From the NCBI GenBank assembly GCA_964473645.1, contig CAYYPW010000001.1, positions 62,001 through 126,000 of the forward strand: 64,000 nucleotides of DNA, read 5' to 3'. This document shows, one piece after another, positions 36,088 to 45,091 of the stretch. Made by a program: the position numbers and the translations under genes. Positions within the stretch are counted from its first letter, which is position 1. Every line of letters starts with the position of its first letter. The notes beneath the pieces were generated by a model that had not been told where the DNA came from, did not search any database, and saw only the letters and a list, made by a program, of their open reading frames with translations. This stretch comes from HdN1 sp964473645. GTDB taxonomy: Bacteria > Pseudomonadota > Gammaproteobacteria > Pseudomonadales > Ketobacteraceae.

Positions 36088-39000
36088 ATGAAAGACAGTA
36101 TTTCTAAGATCAATTTTGGGATTTTTCTGATTGTAGCGATGACACTACAAGGGTGTATCGATGAAAACCCATCACAAAACGAATCACAACGCGTTGCAGC
36201 ACTCATCGGCCTGCAAGTTGAATCAGCCCCAGTAGTAGGAAAAACTTGTAGAGTAATGCCCTCTTCCCTTGTTACACCAGAGGATTTCGCATTGCGAATT
36301 AGCCAGGTGAGTGAGTGTACTGTTCAAGGAAACGGTTCTGTCTTTACTGATACAGCTTTTCCAAACCCTGTAGAGTATCGGTTTGGCCCTTCGGAACCGC
36401 AGAGTGGTGAAATTCCTCCGATGGGTGCATCCGACAACTATCTCTCTCAATGTAGAACAGAACGAGAAAATTACATCAGAACAGTTACGCCCAAGGCGCA
36501 ATACGCCTGTTGGAGCAATCAATATAAAAATGTCGTAAATCTACAAGTGACTACGACGAGCCCACGAACGTCGACGCGCGTTTGTGCCAATTTTTACGAT
36601 ATAGGTGGATCTCTACGTCACTCGAATGATTGGGCCTGTATTGATAGTGGTATTTTGACAACAGATCCAAATTACACCCCTATAAATTTTTCTTTTGGAG
36701 CTAATGGTTGTCCGGCAGATCAAAGAAGTTTACCAGCAAATATTTCTGGCATCTCCGGCGGGGTTAGAAACGCGACCACTGAAGAACTTTCAATATTTAA
36801 TAGAAATGCAGTACTGATGGGGAACTGCAATCCAAATGATCCTAATGCCCCGTTCATATTCTATATCGGTGTTCCAAAGGAACTTGGCCGCATAGGCTTT
36901 CGGTTTTATGAAACCCATAGCGGATTTATGCGCACCTCGGTTTGGGACGGCGGGCAGTTCTCATCTGAAAAAATTGTTCGCTTCGACCTTCGAGTGAAAT
37001 CACCTTTCCCTACGATCAACGCTGAAATGTGTAGAAACGCACGCGATGAATTTGTGGCGCAGGCGCTACCGACAATGAAGGTCGATGTCCCTAACCCGAC
37101 ACAAAATAGCGCTTTTTGCTATTCCGCGCCGGCGAATGCAAATTTCGAATTAAGCACTACCGACCTCGCAATATCGCAACCTGAGAAAGAGTGTTACCAC
37201 CTTGAGAATAGCCCCTACTACCTTTGCTATCCCAAGCTGATCGAACATTCGAACCAACCAAGACTCGTGACCCGTTTACAAGTAACTAATACAGCTATCT
37301 CAGCTTCATCGCGCTGCACGAGTATCGCCGGATCAGGATTGCCTGCCGCACTCGTTCAGGATGTATGTATTACTGAAACTTTAATTGATCCAACTGAAAA
37401 TTGGGCAGTCGGCGAACCAAATGACCCAGCACATGATTGTGTCGCTATGCGTGAAGACGGATTTTGGGATAATCGCCATTGTGACGAAGTAAAGACATTT
37501 GCGTGCCAAAACACCCAAAATCCAGAAAATTGGGTACAGACAGAATTTGCTGGTACCTGGGAGCAAGGGTTCGAAGCCTGTAATAAACTACCGGGGGGAC
37601 CGTATGTATTTGAGAGACCCGAAACTGCTATTTTGCTCGAGCATGCGTCTGAAACCAACACAATACAGTCGGCATCGAATTTTCAAATTCAAGCTCACAT
37701 TGCAAACAGCCAGAGCTGGATCAACTACCACATCGTCGATGGGCAAGATCGCTGGGGTGAAGGCGAACATTTTCATAAAATTCCCAGCCCGATTCAAAGT
37801 CATAACGGCGTGCGCTGTGCGGTACTCGGCACAGATTCGAATTGGTTGTTGATGCCATGTGACTTTACATATACCAGTGGTATTCCTGCAGCTAAATCTC
37901 CGGGATTTGTGTGCCGCACCAATGCCGGGGCATCCAACGCCCCGAATGTTCTAATCACAGAAGCCAAAGGGCCATGGCAAAATGGATTTGAAGCATGTCG
38001 ACGAGTAAACCAGGGAGAATATCATTTCTCAAAACCCAGAAACTCCTTGGAAAATGGCGGCGCTGCAATTCTCTTGAATCGTGCTGATTCGACTTCTCAA
38101 TTCGCTTGGGTTAATTTTTCTCAAGTTGAAAATTTGCTAATGATTCCGCACGCATATCATAATTTTGAGATCTATCCGTTTAATTCGACCCAGCGTTGCG
38201 CCTTTACAGATGGCACAGGGAGATGGCAGCCAGGAGCATGCAATGATCAGCATGTATTTGCTTGCAGAAGTAAATTAAATGCTAATCTTTGGGCCTTAAC
38301 GTCAGCAACTGGAAATTTTTCACAAGGTTTTCGAGCGTGCGGGTCGATTCTCAATGGGGAATACGAGTTTTATTCACCGCGCTCACTGGAGGAAAACGCA
38401 GCTCTGGCTACTGTTGTAGCACAGGGTGGAGGCCAGGCTTGGATAAATTCCTATTTGCATAGCACCACTTATCCGGGCGATTGGGAGCCTGCGAGCCCGT
38501 ATGATTTTTCTGAGAATTACGTAACGAAGACTGCGCTAAATTCGGTTTTCACCAACAGTCGGTTTTCTTCGCTAGTCAACCATGTTGCTACAAACTACCA
38601 ACAAGCTCCTGTAGCCACTACGATTAAGAATCCTACATCGACACCCGAGCCAACGTATGCTTTCAGATATGATGGCCAACAAAATCTAATTGAGATAATT
38701 TTTTCGTTGTCTGACCAGCAGAAACTATTAAGAGATGATGTGCTTTATGTGTTGGCGCAAGGTCTAGTGGAAATGACTCTAGGCCATATAGGCGACGATA
38801 GTACTTGTGCTACGGCCGAAGGGCGCTTCCCGAGATTACTGGATGACGAATTTACAGGAACACCGTCTGACAACTGCCTGTTGCGTGAAACACTAGCGCA
38901 AATGTATATGGCATATTTGATGCACGGAGAACTTAGTCTTAAAGATCTTGACGGACATTTTCAAAATCAGTTTCCGATGGGTAAAGGACGATTGGGTTTG

Positions 39001-41202
39001 CTTACCGGCGATCTCGGTTCGATGGATTTCACTCGTCATGAATTTCGCAATTTAGCGTCCTCTAATGTAGTTGTAAAAAATGCCAGAAGCCGCTTAAGTA
39101 CCTTCGGGGCTATTGCAAAAAAAGCAGGGCTGCTTTTGGAGGTTGTCATATTACGTATAGAAATGTTGATCGCTGAAAACAATAAGCTCAATGAGCTGAA
39201 TATGGACCCGTATAGCTCTACCGTTTACATCGAAAATTCAAAAACCAAGCCTGAAGATGTCATGCAAGCAGTAAATGAAAGTTTTGGTGTATGCCGTGAT
39301 CAGTGTTCCTATACCCTCTTCGATGAGTCAAATGATATCGCCACCAATCTCGGTGACGCGTCTTGTCATAGGATCATGCGCGGACCTAACACGCCGGATA
39401 ATCATGGAACGGCGGTCTTAGAACACGAAGATTGTGCTAGCAAAATGGAGCACATTTTGTGCCAAAATAGTAACGGCGATTTATTTATTGCAAATAATGA
39501 TGCACCCAACGGACTGATGCTGGAAGACGCGGATCAGACATGTGCAGCCAGCGCAGGAGGTGCCGTTGCCGTAGATCATGTCGACGATCTGGGTAGTACG
39601 GCGTTAAGTCAACTCGATAGCATTTTGCAGTCACTTCCTATCGATTCGCAGCTAGGGTTAGCGAAGGATTTCCCAAGGTTGTGCACCGTTATGAGAAGGA
39701 GTGCCTCGAATTCACTTCTGTTCACGCAATCAGATGAGGTTGTGGCCTGTGATGTGCCAGCGCGCATACTCTGTCAAAACCTGGACGAATCGAGTTTAAA
39801 ACTTACACAGGGTTCTTATTCACTTGGAATGGCAGACGAGGCATGCCTTCGAGAGTTTGCCCCTGTGATGACAGAAACCTTTAACACCGACACCGACTTC
39901 TATTTTGCTGCCGATGTGGAATCGTATGTATCGGCGGTTGCCATCAGTCAGGACGTCATTGGGACTGGCATCGTTATTCCTGAAGAGACTCGAGGCAGAC
40001 GCTTAACCCATAATAATCGCAAGCGCGCATTTGATTGGAGTGGCGACGATATCAAGAAACTCGTCTTGCCGATGCAAGCGGTTATCAAGAAGGCGAGGAC
40101 GGAAACCGAAACCAAACAACCCGTGTTGTTACATCAGTTGAAAACACTGAGCATTAACGTGGGGCAAGGCTCTTGTCACGCGGTGTTATGCGATGCTCGC
40201 GCAAGCGGGCTAGGTGTTGAATCTGTGTTGGTTGACTGTGGTTCAACAGCAACGCCACATGAAAATGGTAATGACTTCTTAAATAACATCCGCTTTGCAT
40301 TAGGTGGATTGGGGGCAGGTGTTCAACTCTTTTGGCATGGTGCATTTGCCGATACTCGACCCACCGTTGTTATTAGTCATCCTGACAAGGATCACTACAA
40401 CTATTTGAGGGGAATGATTACAGGTATGCAATTACCAGTGTTCACTAATCTTGTTGGCATAGAAGCACTGTATTATGGCGGCGGTGTAAATGACTATATT
40501 GTTGGCAATACCAGCGACCTTATTAAATCGCTTTATGTACGAGGCGTGAAGGTTAACGATCGCTTTCAGGAACTATCGAGCGGTGATCCACGACCATGGT
40601 CAATTGCTAACAGAACCACGATAAAGACGTTTCCACACTGCGGTAACGCGACGTTAGATGCATTGGTGGTGAATCACGGCAATACGAGCAACGAGAAGAG
40701 TGTCGTACTTCAAGTGGCCTACGATAGTTACTACACAGCAATATTGCCGGGTGATGCACTTGGAACAACAGAACAACGCGCAATGGAGAGAATGCTTTTG
40801 CCAGAGGGTTTTTCAAAGCGTTTGCTGATCGCGTCTCATCATGGTTCGTTTCTTGAGGATTCTAATTCGGTTCCATGGCGTGACCAAATCGGTGCTACGC
40901 ATCTCATTTATTCGTCGGGCAGACATAGAGGTTTTTTACACCCACACAACGAGACCTTTGAGTCGTATAATGCGTTAAATTCTCTGGAGGCAAGTCCCAA
41001 TCACGTGATGTGTACGGGTCGACGCGATGTGCCGAGCTTTACACCCACACCGCTACTTCCTACGGCACAGTATTCTACGTACTCCTCAGGCACGATAACC
41101 TCTACCGTGTTCATTCCACAGGGAGTTGAAAATGCAGAGCCTGAACATGTGCTATCAGTGGGTCATACCGGAGAGGCTTCCCTGGCGCCTTGTCAGCTGT
41201 AG
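36088..41202 (+). CDS. Giant lipoprotein: C-type-lectin-like segments plus ComEC-like metallo-beta-lactamase domain
   Basis: A 1704-residue lipoprotein (signal LIVAMTLQGC). Residues about 30-420 are Cys-rich beta segments without a named family. At about 437-474, WAVGEPNDPAHDCV and FWDNRHC...KTFACQ read like the second half of a C-type lectin domain; two more degenerate copies follow (GVRCAVLGTDSNW...GFVCR about 575-610; RCAFTDGTGRWQPGAC...FACRS about 702-728). A helical region comes at about 850-1330. The C-terminal ~350 residues are a metallo-beta-lactamase fold of the ComEC/Rec2 type: LSINVGQGSCH, LVDCGS, SHPDKDH (HxDxDH zinc motif, about 1430), TAILPGDA, ASHHGS (about 1582) and HPHNE. It probably acts as a surface hydrolase, perhaps a nuclease or phosphodiesterase. 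I chose the ATG at 36088 (GGGG 7 nt upstream). Confidence 0.7.
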   Translation: MKDSISKINFGIFLIVAMTLQGCIDENPSQNESQRVAALIGLQVESAPVVGKTCRVMPSSLVTPEDFALRISQVSECTVQGNGSVFTDTAFPNPVEYRFGPSEPQSGEIPPMGASDNYLSQCRTERENYIRTVTPKAQYACWSNQYKNVVNLQVTTTSPRTSTRVCANFYDIGGSLRHSNDWACIDSGILTTDPNYTPINFSFGANGCPADQRSLPANISGISGGVRNATTEELSIFNRNAVLMGNCNPNDPNAPFIFYIGVPKELGRIGFRFYETHSGFMRTSVWDGGQFSSEKIVRFDLRVKSPFPTINAEMCRNARDEFVAQALPTMKVDVPNPTQNSAFCYSAPANANFELSTTDLAISQPEKECYHLENSPYYLCYPKLIEHSNQPRLVTRLQVTNTAISASSRCTSIAGSGLPAALVQDVCITETLIDPTENWAVGEPNDPAHDCVAMREDGFWDNRHCDEVKTFACQNTQNPENWVQTEFAGTWEQGFEACNKLPGGPYVFERPETAILLEHASETNTIQSASNFQIQAHIANSQSWINYHIVDGQDRWGEGEHFHKIPSPIQSHNGVRCAVLGTDSNWLLMPCDFTYTSGIPAAKSPGFVCRTNAGASNAPNVLITEAKGPWQNGFEACRRVNQGEYHFSKPRNSLENGGAAILLNRADSTSQFAWVNFSQVENLLMIPHAYHNFEIYPFNSTQRCAFTDGTGRWQPGACNDQHVFACRSKLNANLWALTSATGNFSQGFRACGSILNGEYEFYSPRSLEENAALATVVAQGGGQAWINSYLHSTTYPGDWEPASPYDFSENYVTKTALNSVFTNSRFSSLVNHVATNYQQAPVATTIKNPTSTPEPTYAFRYDGQQNLIEIIFSLSDQQKLLRDDVLYVLAQGLVEMTLGHIGDDSTCATAEGRFPRLLDDEFTGTPSDNCLLRETLAQMYMAYLMHGELSLKDLDGHFQNQFPMGKGRLGLLTGDLGSMDFTRHEFRNLASSNVVVKNARSRLSTFGAIAKKAGLLLEVVILRIEMLIAENNKLNELNMDPYSSTVYIENSKTKPEDVMQAVNESFGVCRDQCSYTLFDESNDIATNLGDASCHRIMRGPNTPDNHGTAVLEHEDCASKMEHILCQNSNGDLFIANNDAPNGLMLEDADQTCAASAGGAVAVDHVDDLGSTALSQLDSILQSLPIDSQLGLAKDFPRLCTVMRRSASNSLLFTQSDEVVACDVPARILCQNLDESSLKLTQGSYSLGMADEACLREFAPVMTETFNTDTDFYFAADVESYVSAVAISQDVIGTGIVIPEETRGRRLTHNNRKRAFDWSGDDIKKLVLPMQAVIKKARTETETKQPVLLHQLKTLSINVGQGSCHAVLCDARASGLGVESVLVDCGSTATPHENGNDFLNNIRFALGGLGAGVQLFWHGAFADTRPTVVISHPDKDHYNYLRGMITGMQLPVFTNLVGIEALYYGGGVNDYIVGNTSDLIKSLYVRGVKVNDRFQELSSGDPRPWSIANRTTIKTFPHCGNATLDALVVNHGNTSNEKSVVLQVAYDSYYTAILPGDALGTTEQRAMERMLLPEGFSKRLLIASHHGSFLEDSNSVPWRDQIGATHLIYSSGRHRGFLHPHNETFESYNALNSLEASPNHVMCTGRRDVPSFTPTPLLPTAQYSTYSSGTITSTVFIPQGVENAEPEHVLSVGHTGEASLAPCQL

Positions 41203-41424
41203 AGGCCGCCTCCTCCGCTTGACCTAAATGCACTTATGTCTGCAATGACTAGGCTTGGGATAGCCGCTTACGATAAACGTTGCGGTTGTCCCAAGCATGT
41301 TGATTACTGGCGTTTTCGATTCTGCCAGGGCCTGGCAGCAACAATAGGTATTACGTCCACTTATTTGCATCTATGCTACTCCTTCAATTCTAGTTGCCCA
41401 ATTACGGATTTTTCCCTCAATTTT
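41203..41424. other. Gene-free gap with one hairpin
   Basis: About 220 bp between the giant lipoprotein stop and the convergent small membrane gene; apart from the hairpin at 41253 I see nothing. Confidence 0.5.
41253..41296 (+). terminator. 15-bp hairpin between converging genes
   Basis: GCTTGGGATAGCCGC / GCGGTTGTCCCAAGC pair over 15 bp with two G-U wobbles and a 14-nt loop. The wobbles only work on plus-strand RNA, so it probably ends the giant lipoprotein mRNA. No T-run follows. Confidence 0.5.
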
Positions 41425-41610
41425 TCATATGTCAGTGGAATTCGCATTCCCTGAAAGTCCACCTTTGGCTGCCAACCATACAGCAAGTGCGATAACAGAG
41501 GCAAAAAGGGCAATTGGCGCTGCAACACTGAAGATGAAGCTTTCAGACTTTAGGTCTAGACATAGAAATGCTGTAATCCCGATCGCTAATATCAGCGCCA
41601 AGCTTTTCAT
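41425..41610 (-). CDS. Small two-helix membrane protein
   Basis: A 61-residue protein with two predicted membrane helices (LALILAIGITAFLCL and FIFSVAAPIALFASVIALAV, joined by a short charged turn) and a Gly/Asn-rich tail. GGGG lies 6 nt before the ATG. It starts 9 bp after the end of the preceding frameshifted small ORF and is the last gene of the minus-strand unit that begins with the NACHT gene. Not a known family to me. A role as a membrane partner or effector of that unit is a guess. Confidence 0.55.
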   Translation of the reverse strand: MKSLALILAIGITAFLCLDLKSESFIFSVAAPIALFASVIALAVWLAAKGGLSGNANSTDI

Positions 41611-41619
41611 ATTTTTCCC

Positions 41620-41749
41620 CTATTGCATTGATTCGACTGAGTTTCGAAGTTTCTCACCCACGTATTCCAAGGGCGTGGCCAAAACGCTTTTCTTTCTTCT
41701 GATAAGCAGGGCCATTTGTGTCACGAAATAATTCGTCAAGATCATTCAT
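41620..41749 (-). pseudogene. Tiny soluble protein gene with a +1 shift
   Basis: A good ribosome site (GAGGAAAATCAT before the ATG at 41749) opens MNDLDELFRDTNGPAYQKKE, which stops after 31 codons (41654). Removing one C from the GCCC run near 41674 would let the frame continue as HALEYVGEKLRNSVESMQ to a TAG at 41620, 9 bp before the next gene. The tail is protein-like and gives perfect operon spacing. Mutation, sequencing error or programmed shift are all possible. Confidence 0.45.
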
Positions 41750-41771
41750 ATGATTTTCCTCAATCTAGTCG

Positions 41772-42314
41772 CTAAACCACCAAACTCATTAAATCTTTCG
41801 GATATACTCGTTTTGCGGCGCTACTCCAGCTTTCCTTTGGCGGCGAAGTCTGCTTCCGGAATGCTACTCTGTATTCGCCGATTTCGCCCGTTTCCGAATC
41901 AATATACCAGCCCATATGCTTAAAGGGAGTCCAGATGTAGCGGTGTTCAATTATATTTGTGCACAAGTTGTATTCTTTCGCGTACTCTTCAAATTTCATT
42001 TTAATGGAACGACGCACAAAGAATGAAATTGGAAGCAATGGTCTACCGCCGAATATATTGATGTCAAACTGCAGCTGCTCATTAATTGGGATGGCTTTTC
42101 TCAGGTTTAGAAATAGTTCGCCAATTGAAAATGCCGAACCGACAGAATCGAGGTGGAAAAGAAAAGCAATGCCATGTTTGGCGTTGTATCCAATTGCTAC
42201 AGTACAAGTCAACACATCGAAGGTTGCTAATATACGTTTTTCCATATGCTTGGTTGTAACTGCGAATTCCTTCTGTAGAACTTCAAGCAGCCGTACCTCG
42301 TCAACAAAAGACAT
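41772..42314 (-). CDS. CheD-like putative glutamine deamidase
   Basis: A 180-residue protein. T31, C37 and H54 reproduce the Thr(-6)/Cys/His(+17) spacing of the CheD catalytic triad (T21, C27, H44 in the Thermotoga protein as I recall it). FDINIFGG aligns with the CheD GG motif (IAGG), and GWYIDSETGEIGEYRV with the conserved CheD C-terminal strand region. CheD deamidates glutamines of chemoreceptors, and the same fold is used by CNF-type toxins. Sequence identity is low, so this is a motif-based call. I chose the ATG at 42314 (GAGAGGG 6 nt upstream). It lies 70 bp after the NACHT gene and 22 bp before the next small gene, on the same strand. Confidence 0.55.
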   Translation of the reverse strand: MSFVDEVRLLEVLQKEFAVTTKHMEKRILATFDVLTCTVAIGYNAKHGIAFLFHLDSVGSAFSIGELFLNLRKAIPINEQLQFDINIFGGRPLLPISFFVRRSIKMKFEEYAKEYNLCTNIIEHRYIWTPFKHMGWYIDSETGEIGEYRVAFRKQTSPPKESWSSAAKRVYPKDLMSLVV

Positions 42315-42384
42315 ATTTTTCCCTCTCAATTACACAAAAATGCACAACGAAAGCCATCGCTGTCACCATCAAGGCTTTTCGGGT

Positions 42385-44826
42385 TCAAAGTCGTTCAGTC
42401 ACGTATATGTCCTTTCCACCTTGAGAACGCTTCTTGGTCACCATGGTGAACTTGTCCATTGATGGGCCTTCCCGCCAGAAGGAAACCAACTGTTTTCTGT
42501 CTTCTGCTATAGCCCTTTCATCTTCACTATTCAGAGTACATCTGTGGGCTCTAAATATTGCTTTTTCACATGCTGAAAATGTTACATGAAATTTAATTGC
42601 GGGCGCTTTAAAACCTTCCAGGTTGTAATGGGAAGAAAGCGTGTTTGTTATCGTTATGATCAGTTTTGGTACATTAATAACCCATCCGTCAATTTCGCCG
42701 TTTGGTCTGAAATTTACCTCCACGCTTTCAAGGAGCAAGTACATCCAGTCTTTCTGGTCATCACTTTCCAAAACACCTCTTCCATGATTCCATTTTCGGA
42801 TTGATGACATATTTTCAACATGTAAAAACCCCAAGATATAACCACCGATCTCGTTATCTCTCCTAACATCATGAATGGCAAGATGAAGTATCATTCCTAA
42901 TAGGAATGATACTTTTGCCTGCTTGGTGAGGAGCCTGTCGAACTGTGCTTGTAACCACATTTTATCCAGTACTTTCTCTGGATATGACATTAAGTAGGCC
43001 AATAAATGAATGGGGGTATGTGTTTCTATGTTGCCTTCAATTTCTGACCTGTCACCCTCTGTCATGCAGCCAGTCATAAAATCCACCAGGATTCTAGAAA
43101 TGGGTCCGTGATAGATACCCAGCAAACTACACAGATGAAGAAACATAACGCGCTTTCTACTGGAATCCTCAATAAATTTAATGATTTCTGGATTTAAGAC
43201 TCTCGAAATATGGTGGATGTCTTTCAATGGCCATTTACCTTTAATCAGGTATTCGGCAACCAAATATTCTTGAAACGAGCGATGTGAGAAATAGAAATAG
43301 TCGTTTCCCTTAGGCTCCATCACACTGCCAGTTACAAGCTCTCTCAGTATGTCCCGACGAGAATCAAAACTTGTATTCGACTGAATATCTCGTAGATCTC
43401 CCACGTAAAGACCTGAGCTTCCTCCCTTGATCCATCCCTTCCACGCAGCGAGCTCGATGAATTCTCTTCTTTCACATATGGAAAGAAGCTTTCGTGCTTG
43501 CTTTTGATTTTCCCTTTCTAGGAATTTGTCGATGAACGCTTTGTAAAGATCATATTGTGTAAATCGATGCAATTCATCTCTTGTTGACATTGCAATGGTC
43601 GTTAGCATATGAGCATGAACAGGTCTTGAAATTAGGTCTCTAAATTCAGGTTCAAGAATATCTTTCTCACGCTTTAAGCAAAACTCATCGGTATATATGA
43701 AGTTTGGATGTGTTGGCTGTTGCGACCTCAAATAAGCGATATAATTTGGTACGTATCGCTGCAATTGCTGGTCATCAAAAGGTCCAACTTCAATTTCGTT
43801 GTAGTCTCGCATCCCGACTGACTGCAGTTGAATTTCGCCATGGGTTTCAATACCATGTAGAACACATGCTTTTTCATCATCGGACATGAACGCACTTGGG
43901 CGCCCTAATATGATGACTTTTGAGTTGCTTACTACCAGCTGATTGAGTTCGGAGACGTTCGATTTAAAATCGTGAAATGACATAGCATGCTTCATCTCAT
44001 CGAAGCCATCGAGGATAATAATAAAACGGCCATGCCGATTTAATTCTAAAAAGAGGGGATAAGTAAAGTTTTTTACCGGAAACTGTGATGCAAAATATTT
44101 ACAAATAAGACCTTCGAGACTTTGTTCATTGAAGATATCACCCAGTCTGATGTAAATAGGAATCCGATGCATGCCATCTGCTTGGGCATTAGTAGCATAT
44201 TTACTAGCCAGCCGCTTTGCGAAACTGGTTTTACCCATCCCGTACCCAGCTAGAATTGCTTGTGGTTGGCTGGACTCAGACATTAACCAATCCTCAATTA
44301 TGGCTTCGATATCTTGGCCATCCTTGCTTTTAATCGGAACGTAATATCTCGATAGCCCCTCATTTTCAAAGAGTGCCTTTAACGTTCGCTGATAACCTCG
44401 AAAGTCCATTAGCCAGTGCTGGAAGTCGTCCAATGTGAAATGCTTCATCCACCGATGATGCATTAGCGTTTCTTTAACGTTTGGTGAGGGTGGCTTTTCG
44501 GTAATAATGATTAGATAATCAAAGTGATCTATAACTGGATAGTAGGTATTGAATATTTTATCGAAAAGGTTGCGATCAAAAGTGCGAGCATAAGACTTGC
44601 ATTCTACAGCGTACCTTAATCTTTCGCCCCAGCTATCTGGTTCTTCAAAATAAACGTCACCATGTTTTCCTACTAGTTTTGGCTCTTTTTCACAGTTTTC
44701 CTTTTGGGCCGCTTTCAATAGCTCGAATATGGCATCTCTAAGCGTATTGCCCTTTTCTGTGGTATTCACTCTAGTCATTCCCCACCCAATTTCAATTGTT
44801 TTTTTCAACTGAGCTTCCAACCGCAT
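42385..44826 (-). CDS. NACHT NTPase with N-terminal PD-(D/E)XK-like nuclease module
   Basis: An 813-residue STAND-type protein. The N-terminus (about 20-135) is restriction-endonuclease-like: KHGDVYF with D57, and YAVECKSYA with E75 and K77, followed by FDYLIIITE. The NACHT core has Walker A GYGMGKTS (194-201), Walker B IILDGFDEM (about 270-278), a sensor-like GRPSAFM, and the helical FYFSHRSFQEYLVAEYL region near 530. The C-terminal ~270 residues are probably the sensor part. Bacterial NACHT proteins are known anti-phage sensors that oligomerise and switch on a fused effector, here most likely DNA cleavage. It heads a same-strand cluster with a CheD-like protein. Codons are more AT-rich than in the core genes. 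Confidence 0.85.
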   Translation of the reverse strand: MRLEAQLKKTIEIGWGMTRVNTTEKGNTLRDAIFELLKAAQKENCEKEPKLVGKHGDVYFEEPDSWGERLRYAVECKSYARTFDRNLFDKIFNTYYPVIDHFDYLIIITEKPPSPNVKETLMHHRWMKHFTLDDFQHWLMDFRGYQRTLKALFENEGLSRYYVPIKSKDGQDIEAIIEDWLMSESSQPQAILAGYGMGKTSFAKRLASKYATNAQADGMHRIPIYIRLGDIFNEQSLEGLICKYFASQFPVKNFTYPLFLELNRHGRFIIILDGFDEMKHAMSFHDFKSNVSELNQLVVSNSKVIILGRPSAFMSDDEKACVLHGIETHGEIQLQSVGMRDYNEIEVGPFDDQQLQRYVPNYIAYLRSQQPTHPNFIYTDEFCLKREKDILEPEFRDLISRPVHAHMLTTIAMSTRDELHRFTQYDLYKAFIDKFLERENQKQARKLLSICERREFIELAAWKGWIKGGSSGLYVGDLRDIQSNTSFDSRRDILRELVTGSVMEPKGNDYFYFSHRSFQEYLVAEYLIKGKWPLKDIHHISRVLNPEIIKFIEDSSRKRVMFLHLCSLLGIYHGPISRILVDFMTGCMTEGDRSEIEGNIETHTPIHLLAYLMSYPEKVLDKMWLQAQFDRLLTKQAKVSFLLGMILHLAIHDVRRDNEIGGYILGFLHVENMSSIRKWNHGRGVLESDDQKDWMYLLLESVEVNFRPNGEIDGWVINVPKLIITITNTLSSHYNLEGFKAPAIKFHVTFSACEKAIFRAHRCTLNSEDERAIAEDRKQLVSFWREGPSMDKFTMVTKKRSQGGKDIYVTERL

Positions 44827-45091
44827 TCCGGTTATATCATTTCCGGCATTTCAACTCAGCAATCTTCACTTGGCAATCTGACTCCAGCACATTAGATGGC
44901 ATACTGGTTAGATGTGTAGCAGAGAAATCATTAAAATGGCAGGTGTTTACTTTGATCTCTCCGTCACATGCGCGCACCAAACAAACTGAAGTTGTTCAGG
45001 TCCAATTGGTTCGACGCGAATATTAAAAGCTTAGCTTCATCGAATAAATTCGCGTTCTGGAACAGTGCTATCGATATGCCACATGAGATTT
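44827..45091. promoter_or_regulatory. Upstream region of the NACHT operon
   Basis: About 265 bp between the integrase-like gene and the NACHT gene. It contains an inverted repeat ACGCGAAT (45014-45021) / ATTCGCGT (45048-45055) with a 26-bp spacer. The promoter of the NACHT unit probably lies here, but no -10/-35 pair is clear. Confidence 0.35.

Noticed and set aside
41253..41296. Integron attC site
   Set aside because: The stem-loop has no RYYYAAC/GTTRRRY core pairs, and the G-U wobbles point to an RNA hairpin at the end of a transcript.
41429..41731. 100-residue plus-strand frame over the small NACHT-operon genes
   Set aside because: No ribosome site; the minus strand has two small genes with good ribosome sites and operon spacing.
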